A DNA stretch of 64,000 bases from Xiphydria camelus (lineage: Eukaryota > Arthropoda > Insecta > Hymenoptera > Xiphydriidae): assembly GCA_963678675.1 (NCBI GenBank), contig OY783193.1, forward strand, positions 6,751,394 to 6,815,393, written 5' to 3'. The notes under the pieces are model-generated. The model was given only the letters and a program-made list of their open reading frames with translations, had not been told where the DNA came from and did not search any database. The position numbers and the translations under genes were made by a program. Positions 21,092 through 31,924 of this stretch are shown piece after piece (position 1 is the stretch's first letter; the number at the start of each line of letters is the position of its first letter).

Positions 21092-22035
21092 AGCGTAGAT
21101 CCATTCATAAAAAGGACACGTCACATCGACACTTTTCCAAGAATATTATTGGCCCACCTTATATCGATATGCGCTAGCTCGAAAGCGTGAGGAGTCATTT
21201 TCGACACGTAAGTGACGTTTGCTGATTATCAAATCACATGTAATGACAAATCTCATTTTTCCATGAATTTTATTAGTCGAATTAGTGTTTCAAAAATCAC
21301 ATGATTATTCCACAAATTGAGATGGTTAGATTATACCGATTATTGAAGAAAAATAAATATCAACAGTACGAGGCGAATATCCGCACCGCCATTGCATAGA
21401 ACAATGACGTATTCGAGTCGTTCATTTTTTAACTCAAAAACTGCCGAGATCGTCGGCCCTTACAACTTCTGACAATGACATCGCTCACGAATTCTGCAGT
21501 GGACAGGATACGCGAAGGGCATTCGTAGCGCACGAACGTCATAAGTAAGCCTGTTGACTCGACGGCGGTAAAGGGAAGCGGGATACATTTTATGTAGAAC
21601 CATAAGTGAAATGTGCATCTATAAGTAAATTCCTGTTACATATGTAACGCACGGGGCTGCCGCTATCCTTCGAGATGGTGGATTTACACATCGGTAAAAC
21701 CTTCCTCCGAATACTCCTCCCACCGTCGCTGCGTCGCCCTGAGTGAATACACTCTGCAGCGACTGTACATATGTATACGTATACATATGGAAGCATCTCG
21801 ATCTTTCCTCAGAAAAAATATCCGGTCTGTATATTACACACCTACCACTGCAGAGAGTCGCGGGATGGGATGATTACTAGGCACATATCCTCTGCGATTT
21901 ATCGATCATGGAGTTTTTCACGCGTAATTAGAACTGCAGTGAAAATTGTCATAATTGGAGATAGCAAACGAAGATCTGAGTAGGGCCTTCTGTAATCGCT
22001 TAACGAATTGTTTATATCGAAAAAAAAAAGTATCT
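21092..22035. other. No feature recognised
   Basis: AT-leaning unique sequence. ACATATGTATACGTATACATATG at 21767-21789 is a self-complementary AT-rich run. The short frames match no family. Confidence 0.4.
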
Positions 22036-22036
22036 T

Positions 22037-22163
22037 ATGTCATAAGGCGGAAATCCGAGGTTTTTTCAGACTGTGTTTAATAAGGTCGTAACACGAGGCA
22101 TGGTTTGGGGACGATGTGTAAAAAAACAGTCTTAAAAATCCGAGGATTTCAGCCGAATGACAT
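22037..22163. mobile_element. U: short TIR element
   Basis: Left ATGTCATAAGGCGGAAATCC pairs inversely with GGATTTCAGCCGAATGACAT; the following CAGACTG and CAGTCTT also pair. Total about 127 bp. It abuts element T. No second copy seen. Confidence 0.6.
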
Positions 22164-22166
22164 TAC

Positions 22167-22389
22167 TATTTTTCCTCACGAATGCCCATTTCTCAAAACA
22201 AAACAAACAGAAGTATACACGGCTCGTTTCACGTTGCGTTTATCAGTTTGGAAAAAGGACCCACTTCGGACTAAACAATCTTTTGACAGCCTGCGGACTC
22301 CCGGTCGGTGTCACGCGGGAAAAACGCCATCTCACGGTCTAAAAATAGGCTGGAAAAGGCCTCGAAATGGGCATGAGTGAGGAAAAATA
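22167..22389. mobile_element. T: TIR element next to U
   Basis: Left TATTTTTCCTCACGAATGCC and right GGCATGAGTGAGGAAAAATA are inverted repeats of about 28 bp, and the TA within each tip may be the target duplication. The interior holds a 91-codon and a 61-codon overlapping frame without family resemblance. Single copy in the window. Confidence 0.75.
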
Positions 22390-24312
22390 TTTCTTCATTA
22401 TAGGATTATTTTTTGTCATCTGGATTCTAAACACGATATTTAATAAGAATCCTCGTAAAATCCATTTCGATTCTTATTAGGATTCTCGCCTGGAATCTTA
22501 ACAAGCGGGCGTTATATTTCCTCATCAGGCCTTGTCAAGGCGTCCTGATAAGACTTCTAGAATTGTTCGTCGATCCTCTTTCATCCGAAACTGAATAACA
22601 AAGCATGTATCTCATTTTTCTTTCTCCATCAGTCGGCTGTACGCTTGGAACCAAATCTTATATCAGCAACGTTTACATTAAAACGGAGACGTTCACGGAA
22701 TGCAAAAGTAACGACGCCGTTGGTTACGTACATACATGTGGGCCACGTGCGTGCTGTTTGCACCGCGGGCACGGCCGTCTGCTGCGCTCTTCTCGCCGCC
22801 ATCGACTCCTACACGCTTTATCGAATGGTAAATTGAAAATTGCTCTAATTGCGGCGCAAGAGGAGTCGAGCCCGCGCGCAACCGGTCATTAATACTCTTG
22901 AGGCCGAAATTAAAATCGATCATTGCACGCAAAGCGTATGAGTACATCGAGGCTGGTTAATGAATCGCACCAGTTAAAAGAAAACTAGTACACGTAGGGA
23001 AATAATAATACGGTTGTGGACGAAACGGAGCCCGACGACTCTTCGATACTGGACGAGCTACCGCGCTCGTTTGTATAATCGGAGTTGTTATTAGGAGGTG
23101 CTACGACACGTGTGTCTTATCGGGTGAGAAAGGATTGCCGGTATTCGAGTTGGTTCAAGCTAATTTATTGTTATTCGGACCGGAGGATAATTCTGTATCT
23201 GGGCCATCGGGGAATTTTTATTTGTGATTTTTGGGCGATCGAGCCGCACGCTCCATCTGGACAAAAATTTCGCGTTATTCCACTAAATCGAATAACGCTT
23301 AGCGGCAATATTCAATTCTATATAAATATTTTTATATCCATATAAAAATGTTGATTGCTTAATAATATATGAACGTCTCGGCAGCGACGTTATATGTATA
23401 TATATACACATGCTAGGTAACGCTACTTCCCGATCCTTATTTCCTGATTGGGGCAATAATTCTTGCGAGAATCGCACGCCGTGTAGTGGTGAAATATCGA
23501 AGTAAACTTGAGCTGCCGAATCGCGCCACAAATCGCCCGATTTGAAATTATCATTTCGCCCGGAAATAAGAAATTAATCTCTTTTCAAATGATTCGTCCG
23601 CAGAAATGCACTTATGAAAAAGAAACATTTTTACGTTTCATATATAAGCCTTTTTCGAACATATTATAAAAATATTCAGATCGGAGAATAATTCTATATC
23701 TGGGCTATCGGGAAATATTTTAGTTTTTTTCCTTCAGGATCAGAAACTACGTATAGCATCGAGCAATAACCTACCTAGGGGCGTCTCGAGTAGATATGGG
23801 GATGGCCTCGCTCTCCCTATCAAATATGCATACTCGATTTTATGAAAGAGAGAGACGGACGTTACGGTGCGACTTCTGCTAATGTCACATAAGTCTCGAT
23901 TACTCCTGACAGCTTATATAGGGTGGGGAGGATAACTCAGTGCGCTCTCCCTTTTTACTGGGGCGCCTAGAGCGAAACGACTCTCCCGAATTCCGCGAGG
24001 GTCCACGCTGTCATACTTGTTTAAAATATCCCATTTGTAAATTTCACATCTCTCGGTTTATATCAGGCATTCCCATCGAGTGAAATTTCCAGTGTCTCCC
24101 AAAAGAAAGGCGGTATTACCTGCATGACTTTATGAAAACGTTAAATTAAAATGAAGAGAAATGGACACTATAATTAGTTTGATTTACGAGAAAAATCGTT
24201 TGCGGTAAAGGCAATAATATTTAATTGAGTAATTGAAAGCTCCTTTCTCCATCAACTAATACTTACATTCAAATTTCAATTACACGTCATTCTACACATT
24301 TAACCACCACTT
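22390..24312. other. No gene; one short direct repeat
   Basis: A block of about 50 bp at 23173-23224 (ATTCGGACCGGAGGATAATT...) recurs diverged at 23674-23724. There is a small hairpin in ATCAGGCCTTGTCAAGGCG at about 22526. Otherwise nothing recognised. Confidence 0.45.
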
Positions 24313-24316
24313 TTAA

Positions 24317-25088
24317 CCCTCCGCGGTCACACGTCTGCACAGTTCTGCGATGGTGACACATGGGTCAAATGGATTCAACCGATTTTTAAATAATAGTCAC
24401 GTAAACAACGTTTGTCTAATCTAGACCGACAAATTATGGTACATTCTTCGAACATTTCAGGTCATTTAATCACCGTATCTATCGATTGTGAATATGTAGA
24501 TACGTCAAAAAATGAACTGCTTCTCTTAAAGTGTCCTAATTTCTTTATTTTTAAAGCTTTCTTAATAAAGTCTCCGGACAATACTCATGAGATATGGTAC
24601 TTTGAGGCAATACATAGTTCTGTAGTGTACATTTCAAAAACGACTCTTTCTGAAGTCCGAAGAAGGTTCACAATATGAGTTTAAAAAAGAATCTATTTAT
24701 TCCGAGATTTTTTTATCATTGTAGAACATCAAATCACCGTGTTTACGTAAGAAGTGAAATGATGACGTTCAAAAACGATCATGAATATATTGATGCGTAA
24801 AAAAAATGAGCTATAGCTTCTTTATTTTTAGAGCTTTCCTAATAAAGTCTCTCGATGATTCTCATGAGGTATGGTACCTACTCTTTGAAGCAATAAATAG
24901 TTCTATAATATATATATTTCAAAAACGATTTTTTCCGAAGTCCAAAGAAGGTCCGCAGTACGAATTTTAAGAAGAAGCTGTTTATTCCGAATTCTGACGA
25001 GGCTCTATTTATGACTGTAAAAAGGAAGGTACAGTCAGCTTCAAAATTGAAATCCGGGTCAAGTGGACCCTTTGGTGACCACAGAGGG
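24317..25088 (+). mobile_element. PB2: piggyBac-like element with internal duplication
   Basis: TTAA at 24313-24316 and 25089-25092; tips CCCTCCGCGGTCAC and GTGACCACAGAGGG. This is the only full-length copy seen (772 bp). About 255-265 bp is present twice in tandem: ATTTAATCACCG at about 24463 and CAAATCACCGTG at about 24729 start equivalent units that both continue through a TTTCAAAAACGA block and GAAGAAGGT. No transposase frame, so it is non-autonomous. Confidence 0.85.
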
Positions 25089-25092
25089 TTAA

Positions 25093-25863
25093 TTAATTAA
25101 AGCACGACATTCGCCCATCGGATACATCCTATGATTCAATCGATATCGAGCGCAGATCGTATCACGCGAAAAAAATGTCCGTAAATATTTACATATACGA
25201 GCGCGCTCGTAATATCGAGATCATTGACGAAAATATGCCGCCGTCCGGCGGCGTAAGTAGACGCCTACCTATTACCACGGTTCGTTTAATCGCGCAGCGA
25301 TTTACGCGCGAACGAATTTGCCCTTACGGCCGACCCTTGGCAAATATAAGAGAAAAAGAACCTGTTCGCGCACCGCCGCGCACGGGGGTTGCTTTATGGA
25401 GCGCGCTCGGTAACTTTTCGGCCTGGCCCTTTTCCGGTAATGGCGCCGCGGCGAGGGAACTTTGCCGTAGGTCCCAAGAGGACCGCTGCGCACCCGGTCC
25501 TTTCGCCGTCCCTTGCACGTGACTCGCGTAGCTCCGAGATATCAGCGACTGCGCGATCATTTGTTACCCAATGAAAAAGTAACGCCACTCCGACGCGAGC
25601 CATCGATCGCCCGAGCGCGCACGATAGTCGTGAGATGGGAGCTCGCAAATCCTCCTTCCCTCCCGCCCCTCTCTTTCCGACCCACGGTGCGCGTTTACAG
25701 GTGGTTTTCGGACGACGGTTTGTGTGCGTATATATCTGTACAATCGTAACCCTCGAATGGCCGCGGCATCGGGGGTGGGACGCGCGAGTATCGCGTTCGC
25801 TGGAAATGCAGTTACGAATTCCGCGTACGGGAGCAATAATAAGTACTCGAATACAGTTTTGAC
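25093..25863. other. CpG-rich block, no gene recognised
   Basis: Frames up to 115 codons overlap on both strands at 25175-25862; composition is typical of random GC-rich frames. No family resemblance. Confidence 0.4.
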
Positions 25864-26066
25864 TAAAATAAAAGTTTCATATTTTTCAATTTAATTTGTA
25901 ATTCGTATACAGGGTGTTTCATAAGTATTGTGACAAACGTAAAGGGGTTGTAAAGGGCATTAAACTAAGCAATCTTGACCAATAAACCTGTGTCCAGAAA
26001 TATGCCGTTTGGGCGGGAAGGTGAATGAGAGAAACACGAAGCAACTAATAATTGTATTTTTAATGT

Positions 26067-26536
26067 TTATAAAAATGACTCAATATGGCCTCCGTTTCGC
26101 TCAATACAGAATGTGGCACGGCTGTGCATTGCAGTCCGGAACCTATGGAATACCCCAGGCATGTCCTGCACAACTGTGGAGGCGGCCATGACCCTTCCCA
26201 ATAGATCTTCCACGTTGTTGACAGGTGTTTCGTACACCAACGTTTTGACATAGCCCCAGAAAAAGAAATCTAATGCCGGGTTTACACGCTTGGCACTTGC
26301 CACAAACTCCAAGCCTTCACAAACGCTCAAACGTGTAAACGCTTCGCAAGCGCTTACCGTTAACTTCCTTTGATTTGTGCCAAAAACCGACACTCGGTCG
26401 GATCGGCGACAAGTGCTAGCAAGCCTACACAAGCAAAGCCAAACGCGGTATTCACACGTTTGAATTTGTGATGGCTTGTCGAGGTTTGGCAAGCGTATAA
26501 ACCCGGCATGAGGGTGTTAAGCCTGGAGACCTTGCG
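26067..26536 (-). pseudogene. Transposase C-terminal remnant, interrupted by Z
   Basis: On the minus strand, ARSPGLTP (26536-26513) and then, after element Z, LDFFFWGYVKTLVYETP (from about 26271) continue to GGHIESFL just before a stop near 26066. This matches the C-terminal part of insect mariner-type DDE transposases, in which an SPDLxPLDFFLWGY segment precedes a VYxTP and a closing GGH-containing stretch; the acidic residue of LDFFFWG is part of the catalytic triad region. The usual aspartate in SPDL is glycine here. The N-terminal DNA-binding part and first catalytic aspartate are absent. Confidence 0.85.
26275..26507. mobile_element. Z: TIR element inserted in the transposase remnant
   Basis: Tips GCCGGGTTTACACGCTTGGC and GCCAAGCGTATAAACCCGGC are inverted (spacing differs by one T/C change). 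It separates ARSPGLTP from LDFFFWGY, which are adjacent in intact transposases. Adjacent AT dinucleotides may be a short target duplication. The interior has several CAAGC/GCTTG motifs and no frame of note. It must be younger than the enzyme remnant it splits. Confidence 0.85.
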
Positions 26537-26543
26537 GACTGTC

Positions 26544-26606
26544 GCACATGATGGCGCTCCGGCGCATTTTTCTTTGCAAGCGCGGCAGTATCTGAATGAA
26601 ACGTTC
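26544..26606 (+). pseudogene. Transposase central fragment, inverted relative to the C-terminal part
   Basis: The plus strand reads AHDGAPAHFSLQARQYLNETF, matching the second catalytic motif (xDGAPxH) of the same transposase type. In an intact gene this would be followed on the same strand by the SPDL/LDFFLWGY segment, but here that segment is on the minus strand immediately to the left. The reversal point lies between about 26537 and 26549. The element has therefore undergone an internal inversion or fold-back rearrangement. Confidence 0.85.
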
Positions 26607-27062
26607 ATTCACCTTCCCGCCCAAACGGCATATTTCTGGACACAGGTTTATTGGTCAAGATTGCTTAGTTTAATGCCTTCTACAACCCCTTTACGTTTGT
26701 CACAATACTTATGAAACACCCTGTATATGTATTCAATGTCATACGAAAAGAAATGTCTGAAAAAATAATTATTCGATGAGTTATAAATGCGTTTCTCCCT
26801 ACTGAGTTATGACGTCATCGAAGAGCCATGAGAGACGCACTTTTATGTCAAGCAACGAGTACGAGAGAGATAGACTTACTGAGACGACGACGTATGTTGC
26901 AATTGAAAATATCGTTTTCCGATTTAAATGCAACCGAAAGTGAAAAATGAAAAAATATGAGGTAAATAATTGTGTCCAAATTCTTCAAATCATCAATAAA
27001 GGAAATCAGTCGACTACCCTATTATGCCACTCCTTATACGGGAAAATGAAGCCTCGTTTCTA

Positions 27063-27260
27063 CACTGCGAAAACAGTTTATATTTGTAGTTAATACATTT
27101 TTCTTTCAATATGGCGAAAGAAACATTTTATTGGACTAAATAAATATTCGTTAACTATTACAAAATTTATTTAGCACAATTTCATCCTTCGAAGCAGCTG
27201 TGCGAATGAAATAAACATCTTAATCATTAACGTATTTTCTTGTTCTAACGACAAAATCGA
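27063..27260 (+). mobile_element. G4: family G MITE, right end missing
   Basis: TA then CACTGCGAAAACAGTTTATA, with GGCGAAAGAAACATTTTATT and ATTTATTTAGCACAATTTCA following as in G1. The match stops after GTATTTTCTTGTTCTAACGA at about 27254. Confidence 0.75.
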
Positions 27261-27914
27261 TAGTTAATTGTGAGAATCGATAAACGCACGAGCGCAATCT
27301 GTTTTACGTTCTCTCAATTGGAACTCGAGCGATATGTTGCATCCTCCGATATCGCGAAAGAAGCAAATAAGCGTATCCCGTCATATTTCCTTTGCGGAAT
27401 GAGCGAGACACGTGTAGTAACATCACGAGGAACATATACCACGCTACGTAGTACGCCCGGGCAAATATTACCGTTACGCATTTTACGTCCGATTTTATGG
27501 CAAACTGCATACCGCTGCAGGTCTTACAGTTTTTACCGCCGAGAATTCTAGTCTGCGTGGGAGAGCATAAAGTTGCGCGTCCATTAATGGTGTATGCCAC
27601 GGGCAAGCCGATTTCTGTATGATAATCGTATAAGATCCGAGAGCGATCCAAGCTATACTGTATCCATATAATAGATCTGGTATAACTCGAATGTATTTTT
27701 TAGGAATTTATACAGAACCATGGAAAATCCAATATTGATGCGATATTTGAATTTAAAAAGTCTCTCTTCCAGCAGCTTCCTATTCAATCATTAATTGAAT
27801 ATTTCCTTCATGGCAAAAAACTAAGATTCGCTCGAATCTTTTAGCTACAATCGACTCCATAAAAGTACCGTTATCCAAAGCGGATCGATCAGAATCATTG
27901 ACGCCTAGGTGTAC
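27261..27914. other. No feature recognised
   Basis: Overlapping frames of 93 (+) and 115 (-) codons at 27270-27651 match no family. AT-rich afterwards. Confidence 0.4.
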
Positions 27915-28179
27915 ATATGGCGGTCCGGCGGGGAAAGTGGTATAAGTCTGAAATTGTGAAAATGAGATATGTGTATTTTAAGCTTCTCCTGGCTTAGTTT
28001 AACATTCGGAAAAAGCGAGGTAAATTAGTAGACCTTGCCTAGGTAATACCCAGGTAAGGTCTCTATTAACTTATATCGCTTTTTCCGAATGTTAAACTAA
28101 GCCAGGAGAAGCTTAAAATGCACATATCTCATTTTCACAATTTCAGACTTATACCACTTTCCCCGCCGGACCGCCATAT
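27915..28179. mobile_element. Near-perfect 104-nt-arm hairpin element
   Basis: 27915-28018 and 28076-28179 are inverted copies with one mismatch by eye (GTGTATT against GTGCATT). They begin ATATGGCGGTCCGGCGGGGA. The 57-nt centre is itself partly self-complementary (GACCTTGCCTAGG / CCCAGGTAAGGTC). The sequence around the ends is ATAT on both sides. It is the best-preserved fold-back structure in the window. No coding frame. Confidence 0.9.
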
Positions 28180-29064
28180 ACTCATACAGTTTTCTCTCTT
28201 AACCTTTAGACTCCGGGAAAATTTCAGTTAAAATCGACTTTTTTTAGACGTGAAATTTATAAATACAATCAATAAATTTCCTATTTGGAGGCCCCGACCT
28301 GACTGCTGGTCGATTTATCAAGACGTCAAGTGTACATATACATGACCTTTGCATGACATGCGCCGTTGCCTGACGGTACAGAGATAGAGCGCACCAAGTA
28401 GACATTTTCGGTGTCGCCATCTATCGTTCATCGTCAATCCCAATTACAGATGACATCGGGCTTTTTCGAGTTTACGCTTCCTCGCGCGCTCGCAACGGCT
28501 CTATACGCGCACAACGTGGGTACCCGGGTACTCATCCGCGTTGCACGTAGGCGAGAGGAGGAGGAGGACATACGCGTACGCGCTGCCGCGTCGTAAACGA
28601 ACCCCGCGTAGGTACCGCGCCGAGTGCGTCGAAATACATTCGTAAATTCGGGCTTTACACGCGTCCGCGATCGTAAAGGACAAATGTCGCTGTCTTTACA
28701 GCTTCATTTTCGGAACGGAGAGGGGCCGACACTCTCTCGACTCTCTCCCCCCTCTTCACCGCTCGCGCTCGTCCATACGACTCTTCTACTTCCGGAGCGA
28801 TAGTTCGGGGAGCGGCAGACCGATGCAATTGTTTGAAGAGATCTCGCGGGAGTACCGTCGCGGGATGTCTGAGCCGTTTGTAGCGACGGGACCATTCCGT
28901 AAGTGTCTCGATATGACGGCTTCTTATTGCCCACGTACGTCGACTACGCGACGCTCTCTTCTGCCCCCTTTTCCATATACACATCCGGCACGACGCGTCG
29001 GCCTTCTCCACCTACACTTTTCTCGCGTGTGTCACACCTCCCCTCTCTGGTATACGCTATACTG
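28180..29064. other. No gene recognised
   Basis: CpG-rich from 28470 to 29050. A 118-codon minus frame and a 111-codon plus frame overlap here; the plus frame runs into MITE D1, so neither is called. Confidence 0.4.
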
Positions 29065-29374
29065 CACTGGGAAAAATAACCTGGTTAATCTACAATATTA
29101 TAATCAAAATCCTGGAGACCATAGTCAAACCGTTTCTCCATCCGTTTGGTTAAACTGACCTATTTTTGGTTAGAATAACTAGACGTAGTTTGAATAACTT
29201 AATATGTAGTTAGAATAACTATATATTTGTGTCTCGACTTGCTAATGTTTTAATCAGAATAACTAAACTCGTTTAATCAGGAGCGTTTTGTCATTTTAAT
29301 CGAGTTATTTATCGATTAAACGAAACATATAAACGATTAAACGAAACATATAAACGAACATTTTCTTCTCGGTG
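29065..29374 (+). mobile_element. D1: family D MITE
   Basis: Left tip CACTGGGAAAAATAACCTGG, then AATCAAAATCCTGGAGACCA; right part TTTTGTCATTTTAATCGAGT and tip CTTCTCGGTG. Near the right end a 21-bp unit, CGATTAAACGAAAC plus seven more bases, is present twice in tandem (29313-29333, 29334-29354). Same orientation as D3, opposite to D2. Confidence 0.8.
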
Positions 29375-29876
29375 ATATCTGTGGGGAATAATTTAGTCGA
29401 CTTATAAGATTGTTTGTTCGATTCACGTAAAGGAGTAAAGTGTTCTCGTTCTCTAGTACCTATTCCCCCAAATCACTGAAGCATAAGATTGGATTAAACC
29501 AATATTGAGACCGATATATATTTATTAGACGCTTTCCGGAGAGAAACATTTACTTCGATTCGAGAAATTCTTTTCCGATGCGGTGTGAATATAATAATCA
29601 ATTTCTTTCGGAAACATCTTGTATAAAGAAATTGTCCAAGACGTTTCGACGGACGCGAAGGTACAGGTAATCAGCATACGACCGCCGTTTCCGGCCAAAT
29701 TTCGAACAACATTATCGACGATGAGACCTCGCAAAGAAAAAAGGGAAAGAACGTGCCCTGGGTGAAAAGTGCGTGGAGAAGGGTTCGAAGTGGATACCCA
29801 TCTGTCGCGATGAGTACCCACCCCTCCATTTTTTCCGTAATGTATTACCGTGAAAGGATTGCGACACGGCATATCA
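29375..29876. other. No gene; longest frame of the window lies here
   Basis: A 163-codon minus-strand frame (29525-30016) starts inside MITE K1 and shows no domain or family I recognise. I treat it as chance. Confidence 0.35.
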
Positions 29877-30086
29877 CATATGAGGCTAAAGTTCGCCAGG
29901 AAAGAAACTTGAATCACTATTATCTCATTATCTATAAGCTTTTGCCATGTTTTTATAATACTTTTTTGGAGATTATATTTCAATCTACAAAATAGTTTCA
30001 TATCGATGTAGGCCAAAAGTTCATAAATAATGAGATAATAGTGATTGAAGCTTCTTTCCAGAGGCGAGTAAGTTTAGCTTCATATG
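29877..30086. mobile_element. K1: family K palindromic MITE
   Basis: Tips CATATGAGGCTAAA and TTTAGCTTCATATG are inverted. Inner arms ACTATTATCTCATTATCTAT and ATAATGAGATAATAGTGAT pair, as do GCCAGGAAAGAA and TTCTTTCCAGAGGC. K2 (61723-61935) has the same plan. It lies 18 bp before element O. Confidence 0.8.
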
Positions 30087-30104
30087 ATGTATAGTCACGT
30101 TATA

Positions 30105-30350
30105 CTGAGAGGAAAATTTAGTAGAATCAATTAAACGTTTATTTATATATCACTAATAAAATATTTTAACGGCTCAAGAGTAATATTGACGTGTCCCAAC
30201 AAAACATTTTCCTCAGTAAACTATATAAACTTGAGTCGATAAAACATTTTGTTGGGATGAATACATAGTATTTGAGCAAATGAAATATTTAATTACATAG
30301 TGATATACGAACAAATATTTAGTTGATTCTACTAAATTTTTCTCTCAGTG
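30105..30350. mobile_element. O: TA-type MITE
   Basis: Left CTGAGAGGAAAATTTAGTAG and right CTACTAAATTTTTCTCTCAG pair and are flanked by TA (30103-30104, 30351-30352). Internal AACAAAACATTTTCCTCAGT and AAAACATTTTGTTGGGA blocks pair in the middle. 246 bp, single copy here. Confidence 0.85.
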
Positions 30351-30448
30351 TATTATTTTCGAGAAAGTTTACCCTATCTCACAGTCGCGATGCGGTTTTT
30401 TTATCCTCAAAATCGCGCACGACGTCGAAAGTGATAGCTAATGTGCTG

Positions 30449-30734
30449 CACTGAGGGAAATAATTGCTGGTATCAAAAAAATGTTTCCTTCAATCAAAAA
30501 CATAATATAATATAACTTTAAGATCAAACGATGGTTTCCTTCGTCTAAGAAAATATTGTATAGACACGAGTAATTGTTTTTTTACGCGCAAAGAATTTCT
30601 CGTTCCCACGACGGTATTCTTGAATCAAGAATAAATATTCTTTGATCAACACTCTGTAGTCTTAACAATTTATAAGATCATATGTTCTTGACTCAAAAAA
30701 CATTTCTTGACAGTAGCTATTATTTCTTTCAATG
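30449..30734 (+). mobile_element. F2: family F MITE
   Basis: Left tip CACTGAGGGAAATAATTGCT; interior AATCAAAAACATAATATAAT, GATCAAACGATGG and TTCTTGAATCAAGAATAAA as in F1. The right tip is degraded to TATTATTTCTTTCAATGA. Same orientation as F1. Confidence 0.8.
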
Positions 30735-31924
30735 AGCAGGAAGAGCGGAAAAATTCGAAGGAGGAAGATATTCGCGCCCGACGAGAAATAACGTGGACTC
30801 GAAGCGGGGATAAGAAAGAAAGAAGGGCGAAAGAGGGTAGCAACACACGACAGAGGTGCGAGGAGTCAAACAAGTTCTCGGCGCGTCGAAACGCCGAGGG
30901 TCGCGGGAACGGTGGTTTGTCGCGGTGGCGTGAGAGCGTCTAACCACTTTCGAGCGTAGAGGGTACCATATATACCCACTATGCATGTACCACCACGAAG
31001 CGGGGTGCGAAGTCAGCGTTTTCAGAAAGACCCGCGACGGCGACTCGGCGTTTTTCGCACGCGCGCGTATGCGTGCTCCTCTCTGATACAGCGATACGTT
31101 TCAATAAAATATCGGAACGGTCGCGGGGCGGTTCGCAATGATACATTGAATATTCCGCGTCGGATTCCTCGGAATACAAGTATGCGAGACAAAATAACCG
31201 TTAAACCCGCGCGGAATATTAATACTCGCTTCCATTTTATAAGGGTATGTGTACCTTCGAGGAACGCTGCGCGCGCGCGCGGTACGATCTTCTACTTTTT
31301 TCTCTTCTCTTCCACCTTAAGCTTCTATCTGCGCAAGTCAGGGTCTTTCGATGCACGCCGCGCGGCGACGTCGTTCCGCTCCATAAACCCAGCGGAGGCA
31401 CTGCTTTATGACGAGAATATTTATGAAGCTGCCGCGATCGGTTCGTCATCTTTTTAGCGAAGGAAGGTGTCGCAAACTCGATTCCTTCGGGGGATTAAAG
31501 TTCCCTCGAAGAGAGTATCTCGACTTTTACATTCGATGAAAAGTTGTGTCGATCGTTTTTATCAAATCTCGATCTCTCGCTCTTTCTCCGTATCTCTCTT
31601 TTTATATTAATTAATTTCTAAAAATACGCAATCTTTCCTTCTGTTTTCTTCTACCTTCCGGTTACATTTGGACCCGTCAGCCATGTCGCTCCACTTCTTA
31701 AATAAACCGAACTCGCGGGAGGCGCACACCATTTTATGCCGAGAGTATTTATGAATTTATCACGGTTGGTTTGTCCTCTTTCCGGCAAAAGAAAATATCG
31801 GGGGACTCGATTTATTCGGTCAGTGTGTTTTTTCGCTGGGGGCATTTAGAGTTTGGGACGTAGAGAAATGTTGCATTCACCTTTTTTATCGGATTTCTTT
31901 GTTTTCTTCTTCTTTCTCTCCCTA
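30735..31924. other. No gene recognised
   Basis: GC-rich sequence 30740-31500 with a 158-codon plus frame (30981-31457) that overlaps minus-strand frames and shows no family resemblance. AT-richer afterwards. Confidence 0.4.

Larger units (their letters stand above)
25910..26723 (-). mobile_element. Mariner-type (IS630/Tc1-mariner superfamily) defective element
   Basis: Inverted arms of 119 nt (25910-26028 and 26605-26723), beginning CAGGGTGTTTCATAAG, differ at only about two positions by eye. TA flanks both sides (25908-25909, 26724-26725). Between the arms are transposase remnants in opposite orientations and an inserted 233-bp element, so no enzyme can be made. R2a shows the empty site. 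The near-identical arms suggest fairly recent insertion or arm conversion. Confidence 0.92.
25864..27008 (+). repeat. R2b: dispersed repeat split by the mariner-type element
   Basis: 25864-25909 and 26724-27008 align with uninterrupted R2a (1724-2052). The break point lies exactly at the TA that flanks the 814-bp element. The pair therefore gives a filled and an empty site. Confidence 0.75.

Noticed and set aside
29525..30016. Longest open frame (163 codons, minus strand)
   Set aside because: Its first third lies in MITE K1 and the rest shows no domain, signal peptide or family pattern.
30981..31457. 158-codon plus-strand frame
   Set aside because: Arginine-rich, low-information sequence in a CpG-rich block with overlapping frames on the other strand; typical of chance.
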